A stretch of DNA of 64,000 nt from positions 2,320,501 to 2,384,500 of the forward strand of contig NZ_CP073745.1 in the NCBI RefSeq assembly GCF_024397975.1. The letters run 5' to 3'. This DNA is from Bacterioplanoides sp. SCSIO 12839. GTDB taxonomy: Bacteria > Pseudomonadota > Gammaproteobacteria > Pseudomonadales > Oceanobacteraceae. The translations under genes and the position numbers were made by a program. Under the pieces are notes generated by a model. That model was not told where the DNA came from, did not search any database, and saw only the letters and a program-made list of their open reading frames with translations. Below are positions 8,759 to 18,619 of this stretch, piece after piece (position 1 is the stretch's first letter; each line of letters opens with the position of its first letter).

Positions 8759-11700
8759 ATGACAGACGAGAAGCCAGCATCTGATCAAACGGCTATTGAT
8801 CAGTTGTTTTTAAAAGCCGAACAGCTTTCAGCCGATTTTTCTTTATTTCCTGAATTCGAAGACAGCCCGGTTGAACATACGGTCAAAGGTCTGATTTCAC
8901 CAGAGAAATGCGACAGTGAACGTGAGCGCCTGTCAGCACTCAACATCGATGATTATATCGAACAAGTCGTGGCGCCCAGTGAAAACGCCCAGCGTATTGG
9001 TGCTAAGGCGATTGTTCAGCATCTGATTCTGCGCACCATTACCGAAGTCGAAGACGGCCCGCTGTATGCTTGTGAAGCCGAAATGGACTTTGGTGGCAAA
9101 ATTCGCCGCGTTGGTTTTATCTGCCAGAACCGCGAACACAACAATGGTGTTTGGGGTCCGCAACACCACAACAAAGCAGCGCAACAGGTGCGTGCCTTTG
9201 CACAGCGCTCGATGCCGATTGTGACCTTTATTGATACCCCGGGAGCCGATGCCGGTGAGGTTGCCAACGCTGGCAATCAGGCGCATTCGATTTCTCACCT
9301 GATCACAGAAATGGCCAATAACGATGTCCCCTCTCTGGGCATTATCTGGGGTGCCGGTTATTCCGGTGGTGCTATTCCACTCGCTACCACCAACATTCTG
9401 TTATCAGTGCGTGATGGTATTTTTAACACCATTCAGCCACAGGGTCTGGCCAGTATTGCCCGTAAGTACAACTTGTCCTGGCAAGAATGTGCTAAATACG
9501 TGGGTGTATCCGGTTTTGAATTACGTGAAGCCGGCATTATCGATGGCATCATTGATTATGCGCCGACCGATGCCGATGAAAAACGCTTTAACCTGCATCA
9601 GGCAGTCGTCAGTGGTATCGAGTCTATCGAAACCAGTACGGCGGAGTTTGCCCGTAACAACCCTTATCTGATGGATCATTATCAGCAGGCGATCGATCGT
9701 TTCCTGAATCCGTCTGAAAAGCTGGAAACCATGCAAAAGAGTGCCAATTTCTTCCTGGCACCTTCTCCGACCGAACACCTGAACATCTTCGGTCTGACCT
9801 ATCGTTATACCCGTTATCTGACCTTACGCCGTCGTATTCATTCGACCAGCGTGGAAAATTATGGTCGTTTAGCCGAGAAGGAAATTCCTGAAGGTCAGCT
9901 GCAGCAACGCAATGAGCGCGAAGCACAACGTAAATTCCAGAACTGGATTCAGGCGCCGGAAAAAATTGTTTACGACGACCAGTTGCATAAGAACTGGAAG
10001 AGCTTCTGGAGCAAATACGAAGATCGTGATGAAAGTCGCTCCACTATCGCTCGTCTGTTTTTGGGTGAACCAAAAAACAACTACCTGAAAGCCAAACAAG
10101 AATTGTGCTTTAGCCTGGGTCTGTATTTGTTCAACCGCTGGAAAGCCGATGCCCCGGTTAACTTCCAGGGATTACTGAACTACCTGGAAGATTACAAACA
10201 AAGCCGCTTTATGCTGCGTGCTAACGATATCCTCGATACCGAAGCAGTCGCCGACTTTATCGAAAATAACCCGCATCCGCTGGCAGCTTATATCCGTGAG
10301 GTGCTGCCTCACGAGACTCGTCAGGACCTGACCACCGAAATGGCGGGCGAGCAATCCAAAGGCGCACTGAAGCAATCGCTGGCCAGCGCGCTGAACACCG
10401 TAATGAAGCAGCAGCTGATTCCGGAAGAAGTGCGCTCCGAGCTGAAGTTATCAACGCATACTCAAGCTATTGCTAACAGCGTGGCCGCCGCCAGTGTTGA
10501 AGCGAACCGTCGCATCCTGGAAGAAGCGTTAGCGCCATACATCCAGTTCCGTCAGGAAAACATTCAGAACCCGGCACATCCAGACATCACCATTCTCGAT
10601 GCGATTTTGCACGACGAACTGCGTTACGAGTTCAGTCAGGTGTGTCAGAACATGCTGGTGTTTGGTCAGCTGTACGACAACTTCATCTACAACCTGGTGA
10701 ACGTTGCCAAAGAAGCCAACGAGACCCGTGCGTTATCCCGTGAGGCAGTAAAAGCGCTGCTGGAGAAATCTTTATCAGAAGCCACCTCCGGTGACAGCTA
10801 CACACCACAAGAGCGTGAATCCTTTAACCATTGGTTAAGCTATTTCATTAAGAGCTCAGCTCGAGTGGAATTCCTGAAGTCGGTTGAAGAATGGAAAAAA
10901 GGCGCTTTCCCACGTTTATCCGATACGCTGTTTGTGGTCATCACCTTTATCTTTGAAAAACTGCTGGCCGAATACCACGAAGCCGAGCAGGAAGGTAAAA
11001 GCTATAACGGCCGTATTAACCCGGTTTCCATTGGTCGTCGTAAAGACTTCTGGAACCGTCTGACCATGGGTTACCACGATCTGCTGATCCAGCAGGTGCT
11101 GGACGATACCAAGCGTCAGAAGAAAACCACGCCAGATGCCATTGTTGAACGCTTCTTCACCGATTTCGACGAAATTAACGGCTCACTGATGTCGGCGGAT
11201 CCAACCTCCTTCCCGGGCTTCCGTAGCTCGATTGAAGGGGCGCTGAACAAAGACGAAAAACCGTGTGGTGTCATCACTGGTATTGGCACCATCAAAATTG
11301 GGGAGCGCCAGCAGCGTGTGGGTGCCCTGGTTTCCAACCTGAACTTCCAGGCCGGTGCCTTCGACATGGCCAGTGCCGAGAAATTCTGCAAGCTGATGGT
11401 GGAATGTGCCCGCCAGCAACTGCCAATTGTGTGTTTTGTGTCTTCCGGCGGCATGCAAACCAAAGAAGGTGCTGCGGCGCTGTTCTCCATGGCCATCGTC
11501 AACGACCGTATCACCCGTTTTGTGCGTGATAACGACCTGCCAATCGTCGTCTTTGGTTTTGGCGACTGTACTGGTGGTGCACAAGCCTCATTTGTGACTC
11601 ACCCACTGGCGCAGACTTATTACTTCTCCGGTACTAACATGCCGTTTGCTGGCCAGATTGTGGTACCAAGCTATCTGCCAAGCACCTGTACCCTGTCCAA

Positions 11701-13651
11701 TTATCTGTCGGTTTCTTCAGAATCCATGGACGGCCTGGTTGAGCATCCGTTCTTCGACGATTTAGACAGCAGACTGCGTGCCATTGATCCAGATATGCCA
11801 ACTGCGCGTCATACCGTTGATGATGTATTGGATCGTGTACTGCAAGGCTATGTTGCCGCTGAGCGCTTATTACCGGATACCGGTGAAGCCGCCAACGAAA
11901 ACAAGAAATATGGCAAGGTAGATAAAGTGCTGGTTCACGCCCGCGGCTGTACCGCGGTGAAACTGATCCGTAAGGCTCAGGAAAACGACATTAAAGTGGT
12001 ACTGGTACAGTCTGACCCGGATATGGATTCGGTACCAGTCGACATGTTAGGGCCAGAAGATCGTGTGGTTTGTATTGGTGGTAACACACCAGACGAATCC
12101 TACCTGAACGCCAAATCGGTACTGCGCGTTGCCCACCACGAAGGCATTGACGCACTGCACCCGGGTATTGGTTTCTTATCCGAAAGCAGCCAGTTTGCTG
12201 CCTTGTGTGGTAACCACGATATTAACTTTGTGGGCCCGCCAGTCTCTTCGATGGAGACCATGGGTAACAAATCGAACGCTATCAACACCGCGATGCGTGT
12301 AAACGTGCCGGTTGTTCCGGGCTCTCACGGCATTCTGACCAGCTCAGCCAATGCCGCCAGCGTGGCTGATGAAATTGGCTACCCGGTACTGTTAAAAGCG
12401 GTACACGGTGGTGGTGGTAAAGGTATTCAGGTGGTGGAATCGCCGGATAAGATTCACAGCCTGTTCCATCAGATCTCTACCGAAGCCAAAGCGGCGTTTG
12501 GTAACGGTGATGTGTACCTGGAAAAATACGTGACTTCCCTGCGCCATATCGAAGTACAGGTATTACGTGATAGCCACGGCAACACCAAAATTCTGGGTCT
12601 GCGTGACTGCTCGGTGCAGCGTAACAATCAAAAAATCTTTGAAGAATCCGGTTCCACCATGCTGCCGCGTGAGCTGGAGCAAGGTGCTTACGATTTCGCT
12701 GAAAAACTGGCGGATGCCGTTAACTACGTCGGTGCTGGTACCGTTGAGTTTATTTTCGACCTCGACAACAACACCATCTACTTTATGGAGATGAACACCC
12801 GTCTGCAGGTTGAACACCCGGTGACTGAGCTGGTATCTGGCATTGATATCGTCAGCACCCAGTTCAAGATTGCCGAAGGTGGCTCTATTGATGACCTGAA
12901 ACCGGTATCAAAAGGTTACGCCATCGAAGTGCGTGTGAATGCCGAGAAAGCCGTGCGTAAAGGCGATGATGTTGAGTTCGTTCCAACTCCGGGCCGTATT
13001 CGCGAGTGTGTGCTGCCAGAGGAAGATTACATCGAGCTGATCTCCATGGCCGCCACTGGCAAGCAGGTATCGCCGTTCTACGACAGCATGGTGACTCAGA
13101 TCATCTGTTACGGTAAAGACCGTGACGACACCATTTCCAAGCTGCGTGAATATCTGGAGCGGGTTCGTATTACCGGCGTCTGCACCAATATTCCACTACT
13201 GAAGCGTGTGCTGGACGATGAGGTGTTCCAGAAAGGTATTTACGATACCACCTATCTGCCACAGTTCCTGGATCGTATGGACGTTGATGGCCTGATTCAG
13301 GACATCGAAGACGCCGCTGACCTGAGTGCCGATGCGGTTGATGCGTCTGCGCTGAAGATTGAAGGTTCTGACGAGCTGAAAGTGCTGTCGCCAAGCACCA
13401 GCATCTTCTACGGCTCAGCATCACCAACCGAACCAGCATTCGTGAAAGAAGGTGACATCATCAGCATTGACCACACTCTGTGTCTGATGGAAGCGATGAA
13501 AATGTTCACGCCATTGAACCTGAAGCAGTTCAACCGTGCCGGTGCTGAGCTTTACCCTGCTGACCAGCAGTTTAAAGTCACCCGAATCATGAACTCGGAT
13601 GGTCAACAAGTGAACCAGGGCGATTTATTGTATGTGGTGAAACCGGTTTAA
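8759..13651 (+). CDS. Single-chain biotin-dependent acyl-CoA (acetyl-CoA-type) carboxylase, AccA-AccD-AccC-AccB fusion
   Basis: A 1630-residue protein that seems to hold a complete acyl-CoA carboxylase. Residues ~60-330 are AccA-like: FIDTPGADAGEV, a VPSLGIIWGAGYSGGA block and TIQPQGLASI. Residues ~330-810 are a long, largely helical stretch without a family I recognise. Residues ~815-1030 are AccD-like (LPIVCFVSSGGMQTKEGAAAL, then FGDCTGGAQASF) but lack the AccD zinc ribbon. Residues ~1055-1505 are biotin carboxylase, with the GGGGKGI glycine loop at ~1217 and EMNTRLQVEHPVTE at ~1344-1357. Residues ~1540-1628 are a biotin carrier domain with EAMKM at 1578-1582, so Lys1581 is the predicted biotin site. 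The carboxyltransferase halves are in the order A then D, the reverse of the D-A order in eukaryotic ACC. It follows fabB, so malonyl-CoA supply for fatty acids is likely; the acyl-CoA substrate is inferred. Confidence 0.9.
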   Translation: MTDEKPASDQTAIDQLFLKAEQLSADFSLFPEFEDSPVEHTVKGLISPEKCDSERERLSALNIDDYIEQVVAPSENAQRIGAKAIVQHLILRTITEVEDGPLYACEAEMDFGGKIRRVGFICQNREHNNGVWGPQHHNKAAQQVRAFAQRSMPIVTFIDTPGADAGEVANAGNQAHSISHLITEMANNDVPSLGIIWGAGYSGGAIPLATTNILLSVRDGIFNTIQPQGLASIARKYNLSWQECAKYVGVSGFELREAGIIDGIIDYAPTDADEKRFNLHQAVVSGIESIETSTAEFARNNPYLMDHYQQAIDRFLNPSEKLETMQKSANFFLAPSPTEHLNIFGLTYRYTRYLTLRRRIHSTSVENYGRLAEKEIPEGQLQQRNEREAQRKFQNWIQAPEKIVYDDQLHKNWKSFWSKYEDRDESRSTIARLFLGEPKNNYLKAKQELCFSLGLYLFNRWKADAPVNFQGLLNYLEDYKQSRFMLRANDILDTEAVADFIENNPHPLAAYIREVLPHETRQDLTTEMAGEQSKGALKQSLASALNTVMKQQLIPEEVRSELKLSTHTQAIANSVAAASVEANRRILEEALAPYIQFRQENIQNPAHPDITILDAILHDELRYEFSQVCQNMLVFGQLYDNFIYNLVNVAKEANETRALSREAVKALLEKSLSEATSGDSYTPQERESFNHWLSYFIKSSARVEFLKSVEEWKKGAFPRLSDTLFVVITFIFEKLLAEYHEAEQEGKSYNGRINPVSIGRRKDFWNRLTMGYHDLLIQQVLDDTKRQKKTTPDAIVERFFTDFDEINGSLMSADPTSFPGFRSSIEGALNKDEKPCGVITGIGTIKIGERQQRVGALVSNLNFQAGAFDMASAEKFCKLMVECARQQLPIVCFVSSGGMQTKEGAAALFSMAIVNDRITRFVRDNDLPIVVFGFGDCTGGAQASFVTHPLAQTYYFSGTNMPFAGQIVVPSYLPSTCTLSNYLSVSSESMDGLVEHPFFDDLDSRLRAIDPDMPTARHTVDDVLDRVLQGYVAAERLLPDTGEAANENKKYGKVDKVLVHARGCTAVKLIRKAQENDIKVVLVQSDPDMDSVPVDMLGPEDRVVCIGGNTPDESYLNAKSVLRVAHHEGIDALHPGIGFLSESSQFAALCGNHDINFVGPPVSSMETMGNKSNAINTAMRVNVPVVPGSHGILTSSANAASVADEIGYPVLLKAVHGGGGKGIQVVESPDKIHSLFHQISTEAKAAFGNGDVYLEKYVTSLRHIEVQVLRDSHGNTKILGLRDCSVQRNNQKIFEESGSTMLPRELEQGAYDFAEKLADAVNYVGAGTVEFIFDLDNNTIYFMEMNTRLQVEHPVTELVSGIDIVSTQFKIAEGGSIDDLKPVSKGYAIEVRVNAEKAVRKGDDVEFVPTPGRIRECVLPEEDYIELISMAATGKQVSPFYDSMVTQIICYGKDRDDTISKLREYLERVRITGVCTNIPLLKRVLDDEVFQKGIYDTTYLPQFLDRMDVDGLIQDIEDAADLSADAVDASALKIEGSDELKVLSPSTSIFYGSASPTEPAFVKEGDIISIDHTLCLMEAMKMFTPLNLKQFNRAGAELYPADQQFKVTRIMNSDGQQVNQGDLLYVVKPV

Positions 13652-13693
13652 CTGGCTGAATCCACTCGCCTGGCCAAAGACAAAAGTAAAAAG

Positions 13694-13732
13694 AAAAAAC
13701 GCCCGATGAAACGATTTCATCGGGCGTTTTTT
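13694..13732. terminator. Strong bidirectional terminator
   Basis: An 18-bp perfect stem (13694-13711 with 13715-13732) around a 3-nt loop, with GC-rich core ACGCCCGATGAAA and A/T flanks on both sides. It ends the carboxylase transcript and overlaps the stop codon of the convergent gene at 13731. Confidence 0.88.
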
Positions 13733-14267
13733 ATTGTATTTGTTTTAAATCAGCATCATACATTGCCGCTAATAACAGCTCACCGTCGCTACCAACCCGA
13801 AACTGACCATATTCCGCGCGCTCAAACTTTTCGGCACTGCCTTCTTCAAAAAAGAACGCATTGGTGGCAAATTTTACCTGGCCGTTGCGAATGCGATAAC
13901 GCATCAGGATTTGCTGTTGTGATAAAGCCTGGCCGGAATATAAGGATAAAAAACGGGCAACCCTCTGCTTATCTAACTCGGCCACCAGCTTGCCATCAGA
14001 TACATCAATCTCACTAAGGTGTTCACTCAGCTTTCTCTCGATATCAAATCGCAATGCCATATAATCCCCCTGCATCAGAGACCTTGGGTCAACTGGCGCT
14101 AACTGAAGAAATACCACCTCGCCTTCGGCCAATAACGTTTCCTGTTTAACAATCGAATAATTAACCAGGGATAACGTCAGCACCAACCCAAATAACGCTA
14201 ACCATTGCTGCCAACGCCAGGGAACACAATGTGGAAAGGTCTTACGCAAAGAGAAACCGGATAACAT
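13731..14267 (-). CDS. GDYXXLXY-domain membrane-anchored protein
   Basis: About 178 residues with one N-terminal membrane segment (WLALFGLVLTLSLVNYSIV) and a periplasmic domain carrying DPRSLMQGDYMALRF, the GDYxxLxY signature of this uncharacterised family. The family is commonly encoded with DUF2157 and DUF4401 membrane proteins, as here. ATG 14267 is chosen because it starts 1 nt after the upstream stop with GGGGAGC as ribosome-binding site; an earlier in-frame start at 14303 would overlap the upstream gene. Function unknown. Confidence 0.8.
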   Translation of the reverse strand: MLSGFSLRKTFPHCVPWRWQQWLALFGLVLTLSLVNYSIVKQETLLAEGEVVFLQLAPVDPRSLMQGDYMALRFDIERKLSEHLSEIDVSDGKLVAELDKQRVARFLSLYSGQALSQQQILMRYRIRNGQVKFATNAFFFEEGSAEKFERAEYGQFRVGSDGELLLAAMYDADLKQIQ

Positions 14268-14268
14268 A

Positions 14269-15426
14269 TCAGCGCTCCCCTCTATCAACACCGACACCGG
14301 CATCAGCAGAGCAGTGCGTCGGCGTTGTCACTTTTCGGATTAAAAAATAACGTGCCAGTAGTATTGCCACTCCCAGCGCAAACAAGTGCCCTGCCTTCAC
14401 TAACAGGGTAACGTCCATCCAATAATAATAAGCACTGAGGGAATACAGCATGGTAATGATACCCAGACCTTTTAGCAGTCGGTTCGCACTATAAAAGCCG
14501 AGTAACGTTATGATGACACCAAACGACAAGCCATAACTGACCATCGAGAGCAGTATCACCAATAAAACGGCGGCCACTACCCTTACGCCAAGACGCCTGT
14601 TTTCTACATAAAATAATGACGGTTGAAACCAGAATTGCGTCGCGATTAAACGCCAGATAAGCCAGCATAAAACCAGGCCAATCAAACCTTCTTCGAGCCT
14701 CAGATACAACAGTGAATATTCCGAAAGATATAAATCAGATGTCAGAGGCAAGATGTCACTTTTGATCACCATAACGGCCAGAGTTAAACCATACGCTAAA
14801 GCCTGTGCCGGACGAATATATTTTCCCAAACGAAATTCATTCAGCCACAGCCAGCTCAATATAAAGGTAACCATAGGTACCAATAAAAAAGTAAAACCGT
14901 TCGTGATAGCCTGTGGTGTTACCAAAGAGAGGTGTCCACACAAAACGGCAGCAAAAGCCGAGCCGCAACGGTGAAGAAAGTTAGGCATCAACAGCGCCAA
15001 CAATAATTCAAATACAGCAAGAAAACCCCAGAACAACAGCCTTCCATCCACCAGATCAGACAGTGCAACCGCAATCATCACTTGCCCGGTTAAACTAACA
15101 GCTAATGATGCATGTTCTATAAATAACATACCGCCTGGCTGTTGCTTCAGACGGTCTTTTTCCACCAAACGAAGTGCGAAATACGCGGCGATTAACAGCC
15201 CACCGCCAACAAAAATAAGCGCTGACGGCTGCTCAAATAGTTCCGTCAAACCTAACGCAGAAAAGCCCAGAAAAAATGCAGAAGCCAGCCAACCACACGC
15301 AGCAACCAACAGTTTTACAAACCATGGACTATCAACGTCATGGGTATCGTGAAATTCTCCGGATACCAGTTGTTGCGCCTTGAGCGTTTGCCAGATGAAA
15401 AAATGCGACTGTTTCTGATTATTCAT
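14269..15426 (-). CDS. DUF4401-type polytopic membrane protein
   Basis: About 385 residues with 10 or more hydrophobic segments and a short charged N-terminus. It is the middle gene of the DUF2157/DUF4401/GDYXXLXY cassette, and its assignment rests mainly on that context plus topology. The start at 15426 overlaps the upstream stop by 8 nt (ATGAATAA), which suggests translational coupling; the open frame extends further but into the upstream gene. No catalytic motif is evident. Confidence 0.72.
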   Translation of the reverse strand: MNNQKQSHFFIWQTLKAQQLVSGEFHDTHDVDSPWFVKLLVAACGWLASAFFLGFSALGLTELFEQPSALIFVGGGLLIAAYFALRLVEKDRLKQQPGGMLFIEHASLAVSLTGQVMIAVALSDLVDGRLLFWGFLAVFELLLALLMPNFLHRCGSAFAAVLCGHLSLVTPQAITNGFTFLLVPMVTFILSWLWLNEFRLGKYIRPAQALAYGLTLAVMVIKSDILPLTSDLYLSEYSLLYLRLEEGLIGLVLCWLIWRLIATQFWFQPSLFYVENRRLGVRVVAAVLLVILLSMVSYGLSFGVIITLLGFYSANRLLKGLGIITMLYSLSAYYYWMDVTLLVKAGHLFALGVAILLARYFLIRKVTTPTHCSADAGVGVDRGER

Positions 15427-16405
15427 GACTGGATGCCCCTGCTTGCTCAGCCTTGCTCCAGCGGGCACTGACAGACCTTAGCCATATAGCTGAACAGGTT
15501 CCTGCGCTGACTAAAAGAATACCCAACAATAAAAAACTACCGGCTTCATCAAAGTGGAATACATGCTCTAATAATCCAGCCATAACAACCGTAATTAACG
15601 ACAAACACCCACCAGCCAGCATAAACAGATCTTGTTTCAGATTTAAATAACTGTAAAAAAGTACTGCGAGCCAAAACAACCAGACTAAAAATCCACCACT
15701 ATCAGAGTAACTTTCAACAATGGCCATGACCGCTAATAACGTGGCAGCAGAGCCACAATAGCAAGCAATAATGCGAATCGACCAACCATCACTCAACCAG
15801 CTAAAACGTTTGGCAGCCAACTCCCAAAAAAACCAGACCAAAGCGTTCAGAAAAAACACCAGGTACAAGCCGTTGCCGGAAAACCAGAGCCAATGATTAA
15901 ACGTATTAAAGTACAAACTGATCGACAGATTAAGCAACCCAATCCACAGCAGCCAATGCACACTGAAACGAGAGATAAGAACCCAGGGGAAGATGGCGAT
16001 TGCCCAATTAAAAAATAGCTGCCAGGTATCAGCCCCGGTTTGATATACCTGGCCAAACAATGCCATTAACACCCCAACAGAAATACTACTGGCAAATAAA
16101 CTTATCCGGGATACTAGCGAGGCTTTCTCTGTCAGACAGTAACCGATGAAGCCCACAACGACGGCCAACTCAACCAAAGCAAATCGGGCGAATTCACCAA
16201 ACGCCTGCCAGTTATAAGCGATGAAGAACAATAACGAAAAGGCCAGAGACAAAACGCCTGCCGTTAATAAAAACCGATCCAGAAATGAAATCCATTGCGG
16301 AATATCGGGTCTTAAACCAGCCGTTTTTAAAGCCGCCTCAGAGTGAGCCGAATCTAGTTGTTGTTCTTCAGTCAGTTCAGATAAGAATTTCCTTACAGAC
16401 TTCAT
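15419..16405 (-). CDS. DUF2157 membrane protein
   Basis: About 328 residues. A soluble N-terminal segment with SELTEEQQLDSAHSEAALKTAG is followed by about 10 transmembrane helices; AYNWQAFGEFARFALVE near residue 70 is the typical DUF2157 block. ATG 16405 is preceded by GGAGAG at good spacing, so it is preferred over the in-frame start at 16447. First gene of the three-gene cassette. Biochemical role unknown. Confidence 0.8.
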   Translation of the reverse strand: MKSVRKFLSELTEEQQLDSAHSEAALKTAGLRPDIPQWISFLDRFLLTAGVLSLAFSLLFFIAYNWQAFGEFARFALVELAVVVGFIGYCLTEKASLVSRISLFASSISVGVLMALFGQVYQTGADTWQLFFNWAIAIFPWVLISRFSVHWLLWIGLLNLSISLYFNTFNHWLWFSGNGLYLVFFLNALVWFFWELAAKRFSWLSDGWSIRIIACYCGSAATLLAVMAIVESYSDSGGFLVWLFWLAVLFYSYLNLKQDLFMLAGGCLSLITVVMAGLLEHVFHFDEAGSFLLLGILLVSAGTCSAIWLRSVSARWSKAEQAGASSHE

Positions 16406-16478
16406 TAACACTCTCCATGGGCAAAAGGATTGCGAGACATTTGCCACATCATTAAAAGCATTTTAACTTTGCCATTTT

Positions 16479-18503
16479 TTATAATGAATCACACTGGTCA
16501 TCCCGGTATAACAGAATTAACTGCGGCGCCTTGCCCGACTCGCGCGAGTCAAAAGCCAGATCACCAAAACCACTTAACTGTTGAATCATAATGCCGTTAT
16601 TGTTGTTTTTATCTTTGCCGTCACCAGGCTTAGCACTTTCACTGCGATGCCAATGGCGAACACGCGCTAAACCCTCAGCGTTTAATGGAATATCAAAAGC
16701 CGTTTGAATACCATCCGGCAGATCACGCTCCGGGGTGAAAGTGGCCAGAGTTTTACCTTGATTAGCATAACGCATAAGCTCTGCCCGGGTAATCTGCAAC
16801 TCATCCCAGTCATTATGATTTTCCAGGACGATAAACTCTCCCCGATTACCCCGATAAATCATCAGCCGAATCGAAGCGGACTCAATGGTTGCACACTCCG
16901 GTAATGACGACAGATCCCAGCGAATCAAACTAGTGGTCTGTCCTTTCGCACACTCCAGACACACCGATAGACCATCGGTGTGTCGATTAAAGTTCTGGTT
17001 ATTATTGTGAGAGAACAAGGAGGAATCTGCCGCCACAAAGACATCCGCAACAGCCTCAAGATCAAGGCGTTTACGATTGTCTTTTGATGAACCAATCACC
17101 GACAACTGGCGCTGATTCTGAGCAACCCGGTAAACCCGATTATCGACCCCGTTCTCTTTTATATTCGTTAATCCTTCAGACGACCACCAATCAACCCCTG
17201 AGGGCAAAGCGGTGGCGTCCTGTTCTCGCTGTTTCAGTGTGAGTGGTGTGATACCGGTATTAAGGTCGTCCGGGTCTCCGGAGCTACCAAACCTCGCGGT
17301 ACGCAATTCCAGGCCGGATTCACGCACGGTAATTACTTTAAACTGCTGGAAACTATCCAGATCCAGAGTCCATGGAAAAGGATGATCGGCTGAACGGGTT
17401 GGCACTCCCCAGCTGCCCTCACCGGTAAACACCGTACCCGAGACATCAGCGGCGTAATCATCATTGGCCGGTATCAGCGGCCGGGTAATTTTGGTCAGGT
17501 GTGTATCCGATTCAACCACCAGATTCATGGCATGATCGTAAAACATCGTTGCCCAATACGCATATAAAGCCGGGCTGTTACTCTTTAAACCTGTGTGAGG
17601 AAACATCGGGCGATGATATTGAGCAAAACGCCACTGGGCCGTGTTGCCCTTTTTCTGCAGATCCTGTTGTAACCAGTGGTTCTGGGCAGCCATCCGGTCC
17701 GCATGATCCACCAGCTCGGTATTGAGCGTATAAACCCGCAACAAGGGTGAAATGTCTGTGGCGTAATAACTGTCTTTATCGCTGCAAAGGCCGTCCCCGT
17801 CAGGATCAATACCAAACACCTGACACACCGTATTGCTGTTACGATCACCACCACCGTTTTCATGATTACCATGGGTTGGAACAATCGGATAAATCCGTTT
17901 ATACGCAATATTATCGATCACATCGTTTGAATAACTGAATTGCCAATCTTGTAAAAAACGCTCCATCTGAGAGCTGGAGTTACTGTTGGTGTAGTCACCA
18001 CCATGCATCACAAATAGCGGGCGGATTTGTGATAACACGGTATTGCCAACATTGCGGAAATTCACACTATGGCCTTCAAACAAAATGCCATTACGGGTGT
18101 CTCCTCCGGCAATGGCGATAAAGGGAGAGTTATCGGCAGGCGCTGTTTTAAACCAAAACCGATCACCACAGCCATCCTGATCACACACCCGGTAATACAC
18201 CGCGGAGTCAGCGATTAAATCCGTTAAAAACACAAAGTGATTGATCAGTTCATCGTCAAAATGGTGGGTTGTATCCACCGCTTGTTGCCGCCACTGCTGT
18301 TCATCCGTGGTAAAACCATAACGTACATACGGCGACTGACTTTTTCCTGCCGGAGAGAAACCAATAGTGGCACGAGTAGCCGGGTCGTAATCCCAGGCAA
18401 CGCGGTGAAACGTTGTCGCTGCCTGAGCACTCAGTGGCAATAACGATACCGATAACAACATCACCGCTAATAACGAGGAAGACAAAGTGTCCCTGCACGT
18501 CAT
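16479..18503 (-). CDS. Secreted purple-acid-phosphatase-like metallophosphoesterase with C-terminal DNRLRE-type domain (copy 1)
   Basis: About 674 residues with a signal peptide ending SAQA. The N-terminal ~100 residues look like the fibronectin-like domain of purple acid phosphatases. The calcineurin-like core shows GGDTRNG, HGGDYTN, PTHGNHENGGG, YHRPMFPH and ESDTHLTK as likely metal ligands of a two-metal phosphoesterase. The last ~200 residues (ATIESASIRLMIY, then a C-terminal APQLILLYRDDQC) resemble a beta-sandwich DNRLRE carbohydrate-binding-like domain. ATG 18503 has AAGGAT upstream. It is a tandem paralogue of the gene at 18620, apparently from local duplication. Substrate unknown; extracellular or periplasmic phosphate scavenging is the simplest guess. 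Confidence 0.8.
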   Translation of the reverse strand: MTCRDTLSSSLLAVMLLSVSLLPLSAQAATTFHRVAWDYDPATRATIGFSPAGKSQSPYVRYGFTTDEQQWRQQAVDTTHHFDDELINHFVFLTDLIADSAVYYRVCDQDGCGDRFWFKTAPADNSPFIAIAGGDTRNGILFEGHSVNFRNVGNTVLSQIRPLFVMHGGDYTNSNSSSQMERFLQDWQFSYSNDVIDNIAYKRIYPIVPTHGNHENGGGDRNSNTVCQVFGIDPDGDGLCSDKDSYYATDISPLLRVYTLNTELVDHADRMAAQNHWLQQDLQKKGNTAQWRFAQYHRPMFPHTGLKSNSPALYAYWATMFYDHAMNLVVESDTHLTKITRPLIPANDDYAADVSGTVFTGEGSWGVPTRSADHPFPWTLDLDSFQQFKVITVRESGLELRTARFGSSGDPDDLNTGITPLTLKQREQDATALPSGVDWWSSEGLTNIKENGVDNRVYRVAQNQRQLSVIGSSKDNRKRLDLEAVADVFVAADSSLFSHNNNQNFNRHTDGLSVCLECAKGQTTSLIRWDLSSLPECATIESASIRLMIYRGNRGEFIVLENHNDWDELQITRAELMRYANQGKTLATFTPERDLPDGIQTAFDIPLNAEGLARVRHWHRSESAKPGDGKDKNNNNGIMIQQLSGFGDLAFDSRESGKAPQLILLYRDDQCDSL

Positions 18504-18560
18504 GGGCAAAAATCCTTAATCCTTTTTATCAAGCCCGTGAGTGTAACATTAACCCAAAAC

Positions 18561-18596
18561 AAAAAAGCCACGGCGATCATCCAATCGCCGTGGCTT
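18561..18596 (-). terminator. Terminator after phosphatase copy 2
   Basis: A 13-bp perfect stem AAGCCACGGCGAT / ATCGCCGTGGCTT around a 6-nt loop. The A run at 18561-18566 reads as a T-tract on the minus strand. It separates the two phosphatase genes, so they probably have separate transcripts. Confidence 0.85.
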
Positions 18597-18619
18597 ATAA
18601 AGGGTCTGTTTATTCTGAA

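Noticed and set aside
11116-11584. Long antisense ORFs inside the carboxylase gene (e.g. 11116-11514 and 11183-11584, minus)
   Set aside because: They run opposite to a strongly supported 1630-residue coding frame. They have no ribosome-binding sites or family motifs, and such frames are expected from GC-rich codon positions.
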